In this document: positions 35,564 through 47,572 of the stretch, piece by piece
Layout: each line of letters starts with the position of its first letter
Position numbering within the stretch: position 1 is the stretch's first letter
Source of the DNA: Triticum aestivum
Lineage: Eukaryota > Streptophyta > Magnoliopsida > Poales > Poaceae
Direction: 5' to 3'
DNA: 64,000 bases
NCBI RefSeq assembly: GCF_018294505.1
Contig: NC_057814.1
Span: forward strand, 33,651,789 to 33,715,788
Program-made: the position numbers and the translations under genes
Notes under the pieces: model-generated
Told to the model about the DNA's origin: nothing
Databases searched by the model: none
What the model saw: only the letters and a program-made list of their open reading frames with translations

Positions 35564-35837
35564 GATTCGCGCCAAGTCAAGTCAAGATTTGACTCTCAGC
35601 AACGAGCCATTTCTGGCGCCGTTGCAGGGGAGTCTACGCACAAGTCAAGACATACCAAGTACCCATCACAAACCCTTACCCCTCACATTACATTATTTGC
35701 CATTTGCCTCTCGTTTTCCTCTCCCCCACTTCACCCTTGCCGTTTTATTCGCCCCTCTTCCGTTCGTCCTTCTGTTTTCTCGTGTTACCATGTGCCTCCT
35801 ATTTGCTTGCATCTTTGCTTGCTAAAAATCTATTGAC

Positions 35838-37189
35838 ATGGATCCACTTAACGTGTTCTACTTGGATCATCTGCGATCCTTATGCACTCGTGCTGAAACC
35901 CCAACTAGCCTAGTTGATGGGAAATCTTTAGATGAGCATGCTCATTTTGTGCGTCACCGTTTGTCTGAAAAAGGGAGACTCTTATGGAATCAAATAAACA
36001 GATTGCTATGTTATGCTTGGAATCTTTGTGAAATTCATGATTTTACTTGTTGCTCTAAGAACCCTAAAAAACACCTTCCCTACCTATGTGAGTTTAATGA
36101 AAATGAAATCTTATCTTCTTATGCAAAGGGTGTTTATAGTTACTACAGTATCGAACAAATTGAAGAATTCGTTGCTTTTAAGGGTGCTTATGAAGTTGCT
36201 TCTTTGATTGAAAAGTATGAGATTACTCTCTACGAATCTGAAAATTTTGACATACTTAAATATTGCTATGAAAACTATGCTCATAATGTCTATGTCAAAG
36301 AATTTATTGAGAGAGTGACCATTGCTTTGGAAGAAAATAATGATATGCATGAATCTATAGATAATGATGATTCCGATGATTTGATTGAAATATCCCTTGA
36401 TGAACATGATGCTTGCTATTCTTGTGGCCATGATGCCAATATTTATGAAGATGAATTTGCTATAGTTCCTTATGTTAAACATGAGATTATTGCTATTGTA
36501 CCCATACTTGGTAGTTCCTTCGATGAAAAGCATGATTGCAATGATTTTACTATAAATTCTATTGATGTCAATTGTGCTAATAATATGCAAAACCCTAAGC
36601 TTGGGGATGCTAGTTTTGCTATGTCTACTATTTGTTGCAATGATCATGATTGGGGTGATTCTTTTTATGATCTTGAAAATTTATTTAAGCCCCATGATGA
36701 ATATGAGATTGATATTAGTATTTGCAATAATATTGAAAGTGGGTTTGGAAGAGTGTCAACTTTAGATCCCACATATTTGGAGAATGTTCAATCTTATGGT
36801 ATTTTGATAAAAGTGGGTTTGGAGAGGTCATGACTTTAGTTAATGTTAATCCCACTATTTTGGAAGAGTGTCAACTTTGCATGCATGTGGATCGTGTTGA
36901 AACTATTTTATGTGATAGCTATTTTGTTGAATTTGCTTATGATCCTACATGTAATTATTTTGAGAGAGGAAAATATGGTTGTAGAAATTTTCATGTCACT
37001 AAATTACCGCTCTTCATGTTGAGATTGCTATCGTCACTTTCTTCTTCCTTGCAGATGCTAGTTTTTACTTGCCTTGAAAATTTGTTTGATTATAATATGC
37101 CTATGCATAGGAACTATGTTAGACTTAGATGTGTTTGTCACATGTTTTATGATGCTCTCTTTGCGCTTCAATTCTTGTCTTTCTTGTGA
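35838..37189 (+). pseudogene. Unknown retrotransposon protein, long form, array copy 1
   Basis: The frame begins MDPLNVFYLDHLRSL and is open to about 36800. Loss of one T in a T run (36802-36805; five Ts in the other array copy) then shifts it, and the remaining quarter continues in another frame to 37189. Unbroken it would be about 450 residues. The N-terminal 230 residues are specific to this long form (LLWNQINRLLCYAWNLCEIHD, CYSCGHDANIYEDEF). The C-terminal 220 are shared with the short form at 25200-26045. It has no gag or pol motif. Two hydrophobic segments lie near the C-terminus. I cannot assign a function. Confidence 0.7.
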
Positions 37190-37232
37190 GCATCGTTAGA
37201 TTTATCAATGCCTAGCTAGGGGCGTTAAATGA

Positions 37233-37260
37233 TAGCGCTTGTTGGGAGGCAACCCAATTT
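37233..37260 (+). promoter_or_regulatory. Conserved hairpin after the ORF (copy 2)
   Basis: GATAGCGCTTGTTGGGAGGC plus AACCCAATT, about 45 bp after the stop codon. Same TTGGG/CCCAA stem as at 26091 and 43275. Confidence 0.55.
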
Positions 37261-39982
37261 TATTTTAGTTTTTTGCTTTTTGCTTATTTTTAGGAATAAA
37301 TATTTGATCTAGCCTCTGGTTAGATTTTTCTTTATGTTTTAATTAGTGTTTGTGCCAAGTTTTACCTATAGGAACTTCTTGGATGATAGTTATTTGATCT
37401 TGCTGAAAATTCCAGAAACTTTCTGTTCACCAAAACAATTATTAAAAATCATCAGAACGTGATAAAATATTGATTCCAATTGCAGCAGATCACTAAACAA
37501 ATTGTATAGGTCTTCTTATTTTGGTATTTTTTTTGAGTTCCAGAAGTTTGCGTTAGTTACAGATTACTACAGACTGTTCTGTTTTTGACAGATTCTGTTT
37601 TTCGTGTGTGTTTGCTTATTTTGATGAATCTATGGCTAGTAAAAGAGTTTATAAACCATAGAGAAGATGGAATGCAGTAGGTTTAACACCAATATAAATA
37701 AATAATGAGTTCAATACAGTACCTTGAAGTGGTGTTTTGTTTTCTTTCACTAACGGAGCTCACGAGATTTTCTGCTATGTTTTGTGTTGTGAAGTTTTCA
37801 AGTTTTGGGTAAAAGATTTGATGGATTATGGAACAAGGAGTGGCAAGAGCCTAATATTGGGGATGCCCATGGCACCCCAATAATCTAAGGACACCAAAAA
37901 GCCAAAGCTTGGGGATGCCCCGGAAGGCATCCCCTCTTTCGTCTACTTCCATCGGTAACTTTACTTGGAGCTATATTTTTATTCACCACATGATATGTGC
38001 TTTGCTTGGAGCGTCTTGAAAGATTCGAGTCTTTGCTTTTTAGTTTACCACAATCATCCTTGCTGTACACACCTTTTGAGAGAGACACACATAAATTGGA
38101 ATTTATTAGAATACTCTATGTGCTTCACTTATATTTTTTGAGCTATATAGTTTTGCTCTAGTGCTTCACTTATATCTTTTAGAGCACGGCGGTGGATTTG
38201 TTTTATAGAAACTATTGATCTCTCATGCTTCACTTATATTATTTTGAGAGTCTTCAAACAGCATGGCAATTTGCTTTAATTATAATATCATGAGAAATTT
38301 GATGCTTGATAATTGTTTTGAGATATAAAGGTGGTAATATCATAGTTGTGCTAGTTGAGTAATTGCGAAATTGAGAAATACTTGTGTTGGAGTTTGTGAT
38401 TCCCGTAGCATGCACGTATGGTGAACCGTTATGTAACGAAGTCGGAGCATGAGGTATTTATTGATTATCTTCCTTTGTGTGGCGGTCGGGATCGCGCGAT
38501 GGTTAACTCCTACCAACCCTTCCCCTAGGAGCATGCGTAGTAGTACTTTGCTTCGAGGGCTAATAAATTTTTGCAATAAGTATATGAGTTCTTTATGACT
38601 AATGTGAGTCCATGGATCATACACACACTTACCTTTCCGCAAGTTTCTAGCCTCTTCGGTACCGTGCATTGCCCTTTCTCACCTTGAGAGTTGGTGCAAA
38701 CTTCGCCAGTGCATCCAAACCACGTGATATGATACGCTCTATCACACATAAACCTCCTTATATCTTCCTAAAAACAGCCACCATACCTACCTATTATGGC
38801 ATTTCCATAGCCATTCCGAGATATATTGCCATGCAACTTTCCACCGTTTCGTTTATCATGACACGCTCCATCATTGTCATATTTCTTTGCATGATCATGT
38901 AGTTGACATCGTATTTGTGGCAAAGCCACCGTTCATAATTCTTTCATACATGCCGCTCTTGATTCATTGCATATCCCGGTACACCACCGGAGGCATCCAC
39001 ATAGAGTCATATTTTGTTCTAAGTATTGAGTTGTAATTCATGAGTTGTAAGTAAATAAAAGTGTGATGATCATCATTATTAGAGCATTGTCCCAAGTGAG
39101 GAAAGGATGATGGAGACTATGATTCCCCCACAAGTCGAGATGAGACTCTGGACTAAAAAAAGAGGCCATAAAAAAAGGCCCAAATAAAAAATGAGAGACA
39201 AAGAGAGAAGGGACAATGTTACTATCCTTTTACCACACTTGTGCTTCAAAGTAGCACCGTAATCTTCATGATAGAGAGTCTCTCATTTTGTCACTGTCAT
39301 ATACTAGTGGGAAATTTCATTATAGAACTTGGCTTGTATATTCCAATGATGGGCTTCCTCAAATGCCCGAGGTCTTCGTGAGCAAGCAAGTTGGATGCAC
39401 ACCCACTTAGTTTCTTTTGTTTGAGCTTTCATACACTTATAGCTCTAAGTGCATCCGTTGCATGGCAATCCCTACTCCTTGCAATGACATAAATTGATGG
39501 GCATCTCCATAGCCCATTGATTAGCCTCGTTGATGTGAGACTTTCTCCCTTTTTGTCTTCCCACATAACCCCTATCATTATACCTTATTCCACCATAGTG
39601 CTATATCCATGGCTTGCGCTCATGTATTGCGTAAAAGTTGAAAAGGCTGAAGCGCGTTAAAAAGTATGAACCAATTGCTTGGCTAAAACCAGGGTTGTAC
39701 ATGATATGAATATTTTGTGTGGGGAAGATGGAGCATAGCCAGACTATATGATTTTGTAGGGATAAATTGCTTTGGCTATGTTATTTTGATAAGACATAAT
39801 TGCTTGGTTAGCATGCTTGAAGTATTATTGTTTTTATGTCAACATTAAACTTTTATCTTGAATCATATCAAACCTGAACATTCGTGCCACAATAAGAAGA
39901 ATTACATTGAAATTATGCTAAGTAGCATTCCACATCAAAAATTCTGTTTTTATCATTTACCTACTCGAGGACGAGCAGGAAT
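37261..39982 (+). other. 3' non-coding part of array unit 1
   Basis: Holds a GGGGATGCC...GGCATCCCC inverted repeat (37911-37919 and 37926-37934) and, just before it, a near-palindrome around 37857-37880 (TTGGGGATGCCCATGGCAC then CCCAA). No supported gene. Confidence 0.6.
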
Positions 39983-39998
39983 TAAGCTTGGGGATGCT
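39983..39998 (+). promoter_or_regulatory. Polypurine tract of array unit 1
   Basis: TAAGCTTGGGGATGCT directly abuts LTR 2 at 39999. The same 16 bases precede LTR 3 at 46000-46015. Identical 16-mers also occur inside the reading frames at 25451-25466, 36596-36611 and 42637-42652. Confidence 0.8.
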
Positions 39999-41575
39999 TG
40001 ATACGTCTCCAACGTACCTATAATTTTTTATTGTTCCATGCTATATTATATTCTATTTTGGATGTTTAATGGGCTTTATTATACACTTTTATATTATTTT
40101 TTGGGCTAACCTATTAACCGGAGGCCCAGCCCAAATTGCTGTTTTTTTTGCCTATTTCAGAGTTTCGCAGAAAAAGAATATCAAACGGAGTCCAAACGGA
40201 ATGAAACCTTCGGGAACGTGATTTTTGGAACAAACGTGATCCAGAGGACTTGGACCCTACGTCAAGAAAGCAACCAGGAGGGCACGAGGTAGGGGGGCGC
40301 GCCTACCCCCCTGGGTGTGCCCTCCACCCTCGTGGGGCCCATGTTGCTCCACCGACATACTTCTTCCTCCTATATATACCTACGTACCCCCAAACTACCA
40401 GATACGGAGCCAAAAACCTAATTCCACCTCCCCAACCTTCTGTACCCCTGAGATCCCATCTTGGGGCCTTTTCCGGCGCTCCGCCGGAGGGGGCATTGAT
40501 CACGGAGGGCTTCTACATCAACACCATAGCCTCTCCGATGATGTGTGAGTAGTTTACCTGACACCTTCAGGTCCATAGTTATTAGCTAGATGGCTTCTTC
40601 TCTCTCTTTGGATCTCAATACAAAGTTCTCCACGATTCTCGTGGAGATCTATTCGATGTAATCTTCTTTTGCGGTGTGTTTGTTGAGACCGATGAATTGT
40701 GGGTTTATGATCAAGTTTATCTATGAACAATATTTGAATCTTCTCTGAATTCTTTTATGTATGATTGGTTATCTTTGCAAGTCTCTTCGAATTATCAGTT
40801 TGGTTTGGCCTTCTAGATTGATCCTTCTTGCAATGGGAGAAGTGCTTAGCTTTGGGGTTCAATCCTGTGGTGTCCTTTCCCAGTGACAGCAGGGGTAGCA
40901 AGGCACGTATTGTATTGTTGCCATCGAGGATAACAAGATGGGGTTTATATCATATTGCATGAGTTTATCCCTCTACATCATGGCATCTTACTTAAAGTGT
41001 TACTCTGTTCTTATGAACTTAATACTCTAGATGCATGTTGGATAGCGGTCGATGTGTGGAGTAATCGTAGTAGATGCATGCAGGAGTCGGTCTACTTGTC
41101 ACTGACGTGATGCCTATATACATGATCATACCTAGATATTCTCATAACTATGCTCAATTCTATCAATTGCTCAATAGTAATTTGTTCACCCACCATAATA
41201 CTTATGCTCTTAAGAGAAGCCACTAGTGAAACCTATGGCCCCCGGGTCTATTTTCCATCATATTAAACTTCCAACACTTAGTTATTTTTATTGCCTTTTA
41301 TTTTACTTTGCATCTTTATCATAAAAATACCAAAATATTGTCTTATCCTATGTATCAGATCTTACTTTCGTAAGTGACCGTGAAGGGATTGACAGCCCCT
41401 TTATTGCGTTCCTTGCGAGGCTTTTATTTGTTTGTGTAGGTGCGAGGGACTCGTGCGTGGCCTCCTACTGGATTGATACCTTGGTTCTCAAAAACTGAGG
41501 GAAATACTTACGCTACTTTACTGCATCACCCTTTCCTCTTCAAGGGAAAACCAACGCAGTGCTCAAGAGGTAGCA
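39999..41575 (+). repeat. Array LTR 2 (middle, recombinant)
   Basis: 1577 bp. Left of about 41005 most informative sites agree with LTR 3 and not LTR 1 (for example CTATTTTGG, TCAAACGGAG, CCTTCGGG, CCTCCCC, GGCCTTCTAG). Right of about 41124 most agree with LTR 1 and not LTR 3 (CATGATC, CTCAATTC, CCACCATAAT, ATGTATCAG, TTGCGAGGC). Confidence 0.93.
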
Positions 41576-41878
41576 AGAAGGATTTCTGGCGCCGTTGCCG
41601 GGGAGATTCGCGCCAAGTCAAGTCAAGATTTGACTCTCAGCAAGGAGCCATTTCTGGCACCGTTGCCGGGGAGTCTACGCACAAGTCAAGACATACCAAG
41701 TACCCATCACAAACCCTTACCCCTCGCATTACATTATTTGCCATTTGCCTCTCGTTTTTCTCTCCCCCACTTCACCCTTGCCGTTTTATTTGCCCCTCTT
41801 CCGTTCGTCCTTCTGTTTGCTCGTGTTACCATGTGCCTCCTATTTGCTTGCATGTTTGCTTCCTAAAAATCTATTGAC

Positions 41879-43231
41879 ATGGATCCACTTAACGTGTTCT
41901 ACTTGGATCATCTGTGATCCTTATGCGCTCGTGCTGAAACCCCAACTAGCCTAGTTGATGGGAAATCTTTAGATGAGCATGCTCATTTTGTGCGTCACCA
42001 TTTGTCTGAAAAAGGGAGACTCTTATGGAATCAAATAAATAGATTGCTATGTTATGCTTGGAATCTTTGTGAAATTCATGATTTTACTTGTTGCTCTAAG
42101 AACCCTAGAAAACACCTTCCCTACCTATGTGAGTTTAATGAAAATGAAATCTTATCTTCTTATGCAAAGGGTGTTTATAGTTACTACAGTATCGAATAAA
42201 TTGAAGAATTCGTTGCTTTTAAGGGTGCTTATGAAGTTGCTTCTTTGATTGAAAAGTATGATATTACTCTCTACGAATCTGAAAATTTTGACATACTTAA
42301 ATATTGCTATGAAAACTATGCTCATAATGTCTATGTCAAAGAATTTATTGAGAGAGTGACCATTGCTTTGGAAGAAAATAATGATATGCATGAATCTATA
42401 GATAATGATGATTCCGATGATTTGGTTGAAATATCCCTTGATGAACATGATGCTTGCTATTCTTGTGGCCATGATGCCAATATTTATGAAGATGAATTTG
42501 CTATAGTTCCTTATGTTAAACATGAGATTATTGCTATTGTACCCATACTTGGTAGTTCCTTCCATGAAAAGCATGATTGCAATGATTTTACTATAAATTC
42601 TATTGATGTCAATTGTGCTAATAATATGCAAAACCCTAAGCTTGGGGATGCTAGTTTTGCTATGTCTACTATTTGTCGCAATGATCATGATTGGGGTGAT
42701 TCTTTTTATGATCTTGAAAATTTATTTAAGCCCCATGATGAATATGAGATTGATATTACTATTTGCAATAATATTGAAAGTGGGTTTGGAAGAGTGTCAA
42801 CTTTAGATCCCACATATTTGGAGAATGTTCAATCTTATGGTATTTTTGATGAAAGTGGGTTTGGAGAGGTCATGACTTTAGTTAATGTTAATCCCACTAT
42901 TTTAGAGGAGTGTCAACTTTGCATGCATGTGGATCGTGTTGAAAATATTTTATGTGATAGCTATTTTGTTGAGTTTTCTTATGATCCTACATGTAATTAT
43001 TATGAGAGAGGAAAATATGGTTGTAGAAATTTTCATGTCACTAAATTACCGCTCTTCATGTTGAGATTGCTATCGTCACTTTCTTCTTCCTTGCATATGC
43101 TAGCTTTTGCTTGCATTGCAAATTTGTTTGATTATAATATGCCTATGCATAGGAAGTATGGTAGACTTAGATGTGTTTGTCGCATGTTTTATGATGCTCT
43201 CTTTGCGCTTCAATTCTTGTCTTTCTTGTGA
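41879..43231 (+). pseudogene. Unknown retrotransposon protein, long form, array copy 2
   Basis: Same 451-codon frame as at 35838. Here the T run is intact, but there are two nonsense codons: TGA at 41915-41917 (codon 13, where copy 1 has CGA) and TAA at 42197-42199 (where copy 1 has CAA). Both are C-to-T changes, the kind expected from decay of methylated cytosine. From 42245 to 43231 the frame is open. The two array copies therefore carry different lesions, showing decay after duplication. Confidence 0.75.
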
Positions 43232-43274
43232 GCATCGTTAGATTTATCAATGCCTAGCTAGGGGCGTTAAACGA

Positions 43275-43302
43275 TAGCGCTTTTTGGGAGGCAACCCAAT
43301 TT
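43275..43302 (+). promoter_or_regulatory. Conserved hairpin after the ORF (copy 3)
   Basis: GATAGCGCTTTTTGGGAGGC plus AACCCAAT. The TTGGG/CCCAA stem is kept although one base of the loop-side sequence differs (G to T). Confidence 0.5.
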
Positions 43303-45999
43303 TTTTTTTTTGCTTTTTGCTTCTGTTTAGGAATAAATATTTGATCAAGCCTCTGGTTAGATTTGTCTTTATGTTTTAATTAGTGTTTGTGCCAAGTTTA
43401 ACCTATAGGAACTTCTTGGATGATAGTTATTTGATCTTGCTGAAAATTCCAGACACTTTCTGTTCGCCAAAACAATTATTAAAAATCACCAGAACGTGAT
43501 AAAATATTGATTCCAATTACAGCAGATCCCTAAACAAATTGTCTAGGTCGTCTTATTTTGGTAGAGTTTTTTGAGTTCCAGAAGTTTGCGTTAGTTACAG
43601 ATTACTACAGACTGTTCTGTTTTTGACAGATTCTGTTTTTCGTGTGTTGTTTGCTTATTTTGATGAATCTATTGCTAGTAAAAGAGTTTATAAACCATAG
43701 AGAAGTTGAAATACAGTAGGTTTAACACCAATATAAATAAATAATTAGTTCAATACAGTACCTTGAAGTGGTGTTTTGTTTTCTTTCACTAACGGAGCTC
43801 ACGAGATTTTTTGCTAAGTTTTGTGTTGTGAAGTTTTCAAGTTTTGGGTAAAAGATTTGTTGGATTATGGAACAAGGAGTGGCAAGAGGCTAAGCTTGGG
43901 GATTCCCATGGCACCCCAATATAATCTAAGGACACCAAAAAGCCAAAGCTTGGGGATGCCCCGGAAGGCATATCCTCTTTCGTCTACTTCCATCGGTAAC
44001 TTTACTTGGAGCTATATTTTTATTCACCACACGATATGTCCTTTGCTTGGAGCGTCTTGAATGATTCGAGTCTTTGCTTTTAGTTTACCACAATCACCCT
44101 TGCTGTACACACCTTTTGAGAGAGACACACATAAATTGGAATTTATTAGAATACTCTATGTGCTTCACTTATATTTTTTGAGCTATATAGTTTTGCTCTA
44201 GTGCTTCACTTATATCTTTTAGAGCACGGCGGTAGATTTGTTTTATAGAAACTATTGATCTCTCATGCTTCACTTATATTATTTTGAGAGTCTTAAAACA
44301 GCATGGCAATTTGCTTTAATTATAATATCATGAGAAATTTGATGCTTGATAATTGTTTTGAGATATAAAGGTGGTAATATCATAGTTGTGCTAGTTGAGT
44401 AATTGCGAAATTGAGAAATACTTGTGTTGGAGTTTGTGATTCCCGTAGCATGCACGTATGGTGAACCGTTATGTAACGAAGTCGGAGCATCAGGTATTTA
44501 CTGATTGTCATCCTTTGTGTGGCGGTCGAGGTCGCGCGATGGTTAACTCCTACCAATCCTTCCCCTAGGAGCATGCGTAGTAGTACTTTGCTTTGAGGGC
44601 TAATAAATTTTTGCAATAAGTATATGAGTTCTTTATGACTAATGTGAGTCCATGGATCATACACACACTTACCTTTCCGCAATTTTGTAGCCTCTTCGGT
44701 ACCGTGCATTGCCCTTTTTCACCTTGAGAGTTGGTGCAAACTTCGTCGGTGCATCCAAACCCCGTGATATGATACGCTCTATCACACATAAACCTCCTTA
44801 TATCTTCCTAAAAACAGCCACCATACCTACCTATTATGGCATTTCCATAGCCATTCTGAGATATATTGCCAAGCAACTTTCCACCGTTTCGTTTATCATG
44901 ACACGCTCCATCATTGTCATATTGCTTTGCATGATCATGTAGTTGACATCGTATTTGTGGCAAAGCCACCGTTCATAATTCTTTCATACATCCCGGTACA
45001 CCGCCGGAGGCATCCACATAGAGTCATATTTTGTTCTAAGTATTGAGTTGTAATTCATGAGTTGTAAGTAAATAAAAGTGTGATGATCATCATTATTAGA
45101 GCATTGTCCCAAGTGAGGAAAGGATGATGAAGACTATGATTTCCCCACAAGTCGGGATGAGAATCCGGACTAAAAAAAGAGGCCATAAAAAAGGCCCAAA
45201 TAAAAAAATGAGAGAAAAAGAGAGAAGGGACAATGTTACTATCCTTTTACCACACTTGTGCTTCAAAGTAGCACCGTAATCTTCATGATAGAGAGTCTCT
45301 CATTTTGTCACTTTCATATACTAGTGGGAAATTTCATTATAGAACTTGGCTTGTATATTCCAATGATGGGCTTCCTCAAATGCCCGATGTCTTTGTGAGC
45401 AAGCAAGTTGGATGCACACCCACTTAGTTTCTTTTGTTTGAGCTTTCATACACTTATAGCTCTAAGTGCATCCGTTGCATGGCAATCCGTACTCCTTGCA
45501 TTGATATCAATTGATGGGCATCTCCATAGCCTGTTGATTAGCCTCGTTGATGTGAGACTTTCTCCCTTTTTGTCTTCCCACATAACCCCTATCATTATAC
45601 CTTATTCCACCATAGTGCTATATCCATGGCTTGCGCTCATGTATTGCGTAAAAGTTGAAAAGGCTGAAGCGCGTTAAAAAGTATGAACCAATTGCTTGGG
45701 TAAAACCGGGGTTGTACATGATATGAATATTTTGTGTGGGGAAGATGGAGCATAGCCAAACTATATGATTTTGTAGGGATAACTTGCTTTGGCTATGTTA
45801 TTTTGATAAGACATAATTGCTTGGTTAGCATGCTTGAAGTATTATTGTTTTTATGTCAATATTAAAATTTTATCTTGAATCATATCAAATCTGAACATTC
45901 GTGCCACAATAAGAAGAATTACATTGAAATTATGCTAAGTAGCATTCCACATCTAAAATTCTTTTTTTATCATTTACTTACTCGAGGACGAGCAGGAAT
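43303..45999 (+). other. 3' non-coding part of array unit 2
   Basis: Equivalent to 37261-39982. The GGGGATGCC arm (43952-43960) is present, but its partner reads GGCATATCC, so this copy's hairpin is weakened. No supported gene. Confidence 0.55.
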
Positions 46000-46015
46000 T
46001 AAGCTTGGGGATGCT
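46000..46015 (+). promoter_or_regulatory. Polypurine tract of array unit 2
   Basis: TAAGCTTGGGGATGCT, directly before LTR 3 at 46016. Confidence 0.8.
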
Positions 46016-47572
46016 TGATACGTCTCCAACGTATCTATAATTTTTGATTGTTCCATGCTATATTATATTCTATTTTGGATGTTTAATGGGCTTTATTATA
46101 CACTTTTATATTATTTTTTGGACTAACCTATTAACCGGAGGCCAAGCCCAAATTGCTTTTTTTGCCTATTTCAGAGTTTCACAGAAAAAGAATATCAAAC
46201 GGAGTCCAAACGGAATGAAACCTTCGGGAACGTGATTTTTGGAACAAACGTGATCCAGAGGACTTGGACCCTATGTCAAGAAAGCAATCAGGAGGGCACA
46301 AGGTAGGGGGGCGCGCCCTCCACCCTCGTGGGGCCCACGTTGCTCCACCGACATACTTCTTCCTCCTATATATACCTACGTACCCCCAAACTACCAGATA
46401 CGGAGCCAAAAACCTAATTCCACCTCCCCAACTTTCTGTACCCGTGAGATCCCATCTTGGGGCCTTTTCCGGCGCTCCGCCGGAGGGGGCATTGATCACG
46501 GAGGGCTTCTACATCAACACCATAGCCTCTCCGATGATGTGTGAGTAGTTTACGTGAGACCTTCAGGTCCATAGTTATTAGCTAGATGGCTTCTTCTCTC
46601 TCTTTGGATCTCAATACAAAGTTCTCCACGATTCTCGTGGAGATCTATTCGATGTAATCTTCTTTTGCGGTGTGTTTGTTGAGACCGATGAATTGTGGTT
46701 TTATGATCAAGTTTATCTATGAACAATATTTGAATCTTCTCTGAATTCTTTTATGTATGATTGGTTATCTTTGCAAGTCTCTTCGAATTATCAGTTTGGT
46801 TTGGCCTTCTAGATTGATCTTTCTTGCAATGGGAGAAGTTCTTAGCTTTGGGGTTCAATCCTGTGGTGTCCTTTCCCAGTGACAGCAGGGGCAGCAAGGC
46901 ACGTATTGTCTTGTTGCCATCGAGGATAACAAGATGGGGTTTATATCATATTGCATGAGTTTATCCCTCTACATCATGGCATCTTACTTAAAGTGTTACT
47001 CTGTTCTTATGAACTTAATACTCTAGATGCATGCTGGATAGCGGTCGATGTGTGGAGTAATAGTAGTAGATGCAGGCAGGAGTCGGTCTACTTGTCACGG
47101 ACGTGATGCCTATATACATCATCATACCTAGATATTCTCATAACTATGCTCATTTCTATCAATTGCTCAACATTAATTTGTTCACCCACCGTAATACTTA
47201 TGCTCTTAAGAGAAGCCACTAGTGAAACCTATGGCCCCCGGGTCTATTTTCCATCATATTAAACTTCCAACACTTAGTTATTTTTATTGTCTTTTATTTT
47301 ACTTTGCATGTTTATCAAAAAAATACCAAAAATATTATCTTATCATATCTATCAGATCTCACTTTCGTAAGTGACCGTGAAGGGATTGACAACCCCTTTA
47401 TTGTGTTGGTTGTGATGCTTTTATTTGTTTGTGTAGGTGCGAGGGACTCGTGCGTGGCCTCCTACTGGATTGATACCTTGGTTCTCAAAAACTGAGGGAA
47501 ATACTTACGCTACTTTACTGCATCACCCTTTCTTCTTCAAGGGAAAACTAACGCAGTGCTCAAGAGGTAGCA
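46016..47572 (+). repeat. Array LTR 3 (outer right)
   Basis: 1557 bp, TGATACGTCTCC...GAGGTAGCA, followed directly by the right cttcc. It lacks about 20 bp near 46312 (in the GC-rich 'ggggggcgcgcc' segment) that LTRs 1 and 2 have. Confidence 0.93.

Larger units (their letters stand above)
33960..47572 (+). mobile_element. Tandem LTR-retrotransposon array: LTR-int-LTR-int-LTR
   Basis: Three LTRs (33960-35534, 39999-41575, 46016-47572) alternate with two internal regions (35535-39998, 41576-46015). Only the outer ends carry a target duplication, cttcc (33955-33959 and 47573-47577), so a single insertion was later expanded. Both internal regions contain a tRNA-Asp primer site, one long non-gag/pol frame, conserved hairpins and a polypurine tract touching the next LTR. 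The element type is the same as at 23379-28799. It lies inside the coding sequence of CACTA-B gene 2. Confidence 0.93.

Noticed and set aside
36111..36647. Minus-strand frame of 178 codons, also at 42152-42688
   Set aside because: It is an exact shadow of the + strand unknown protein, rich in Ile/Phe from Asp/Asn codons, and absent from the short-form element.
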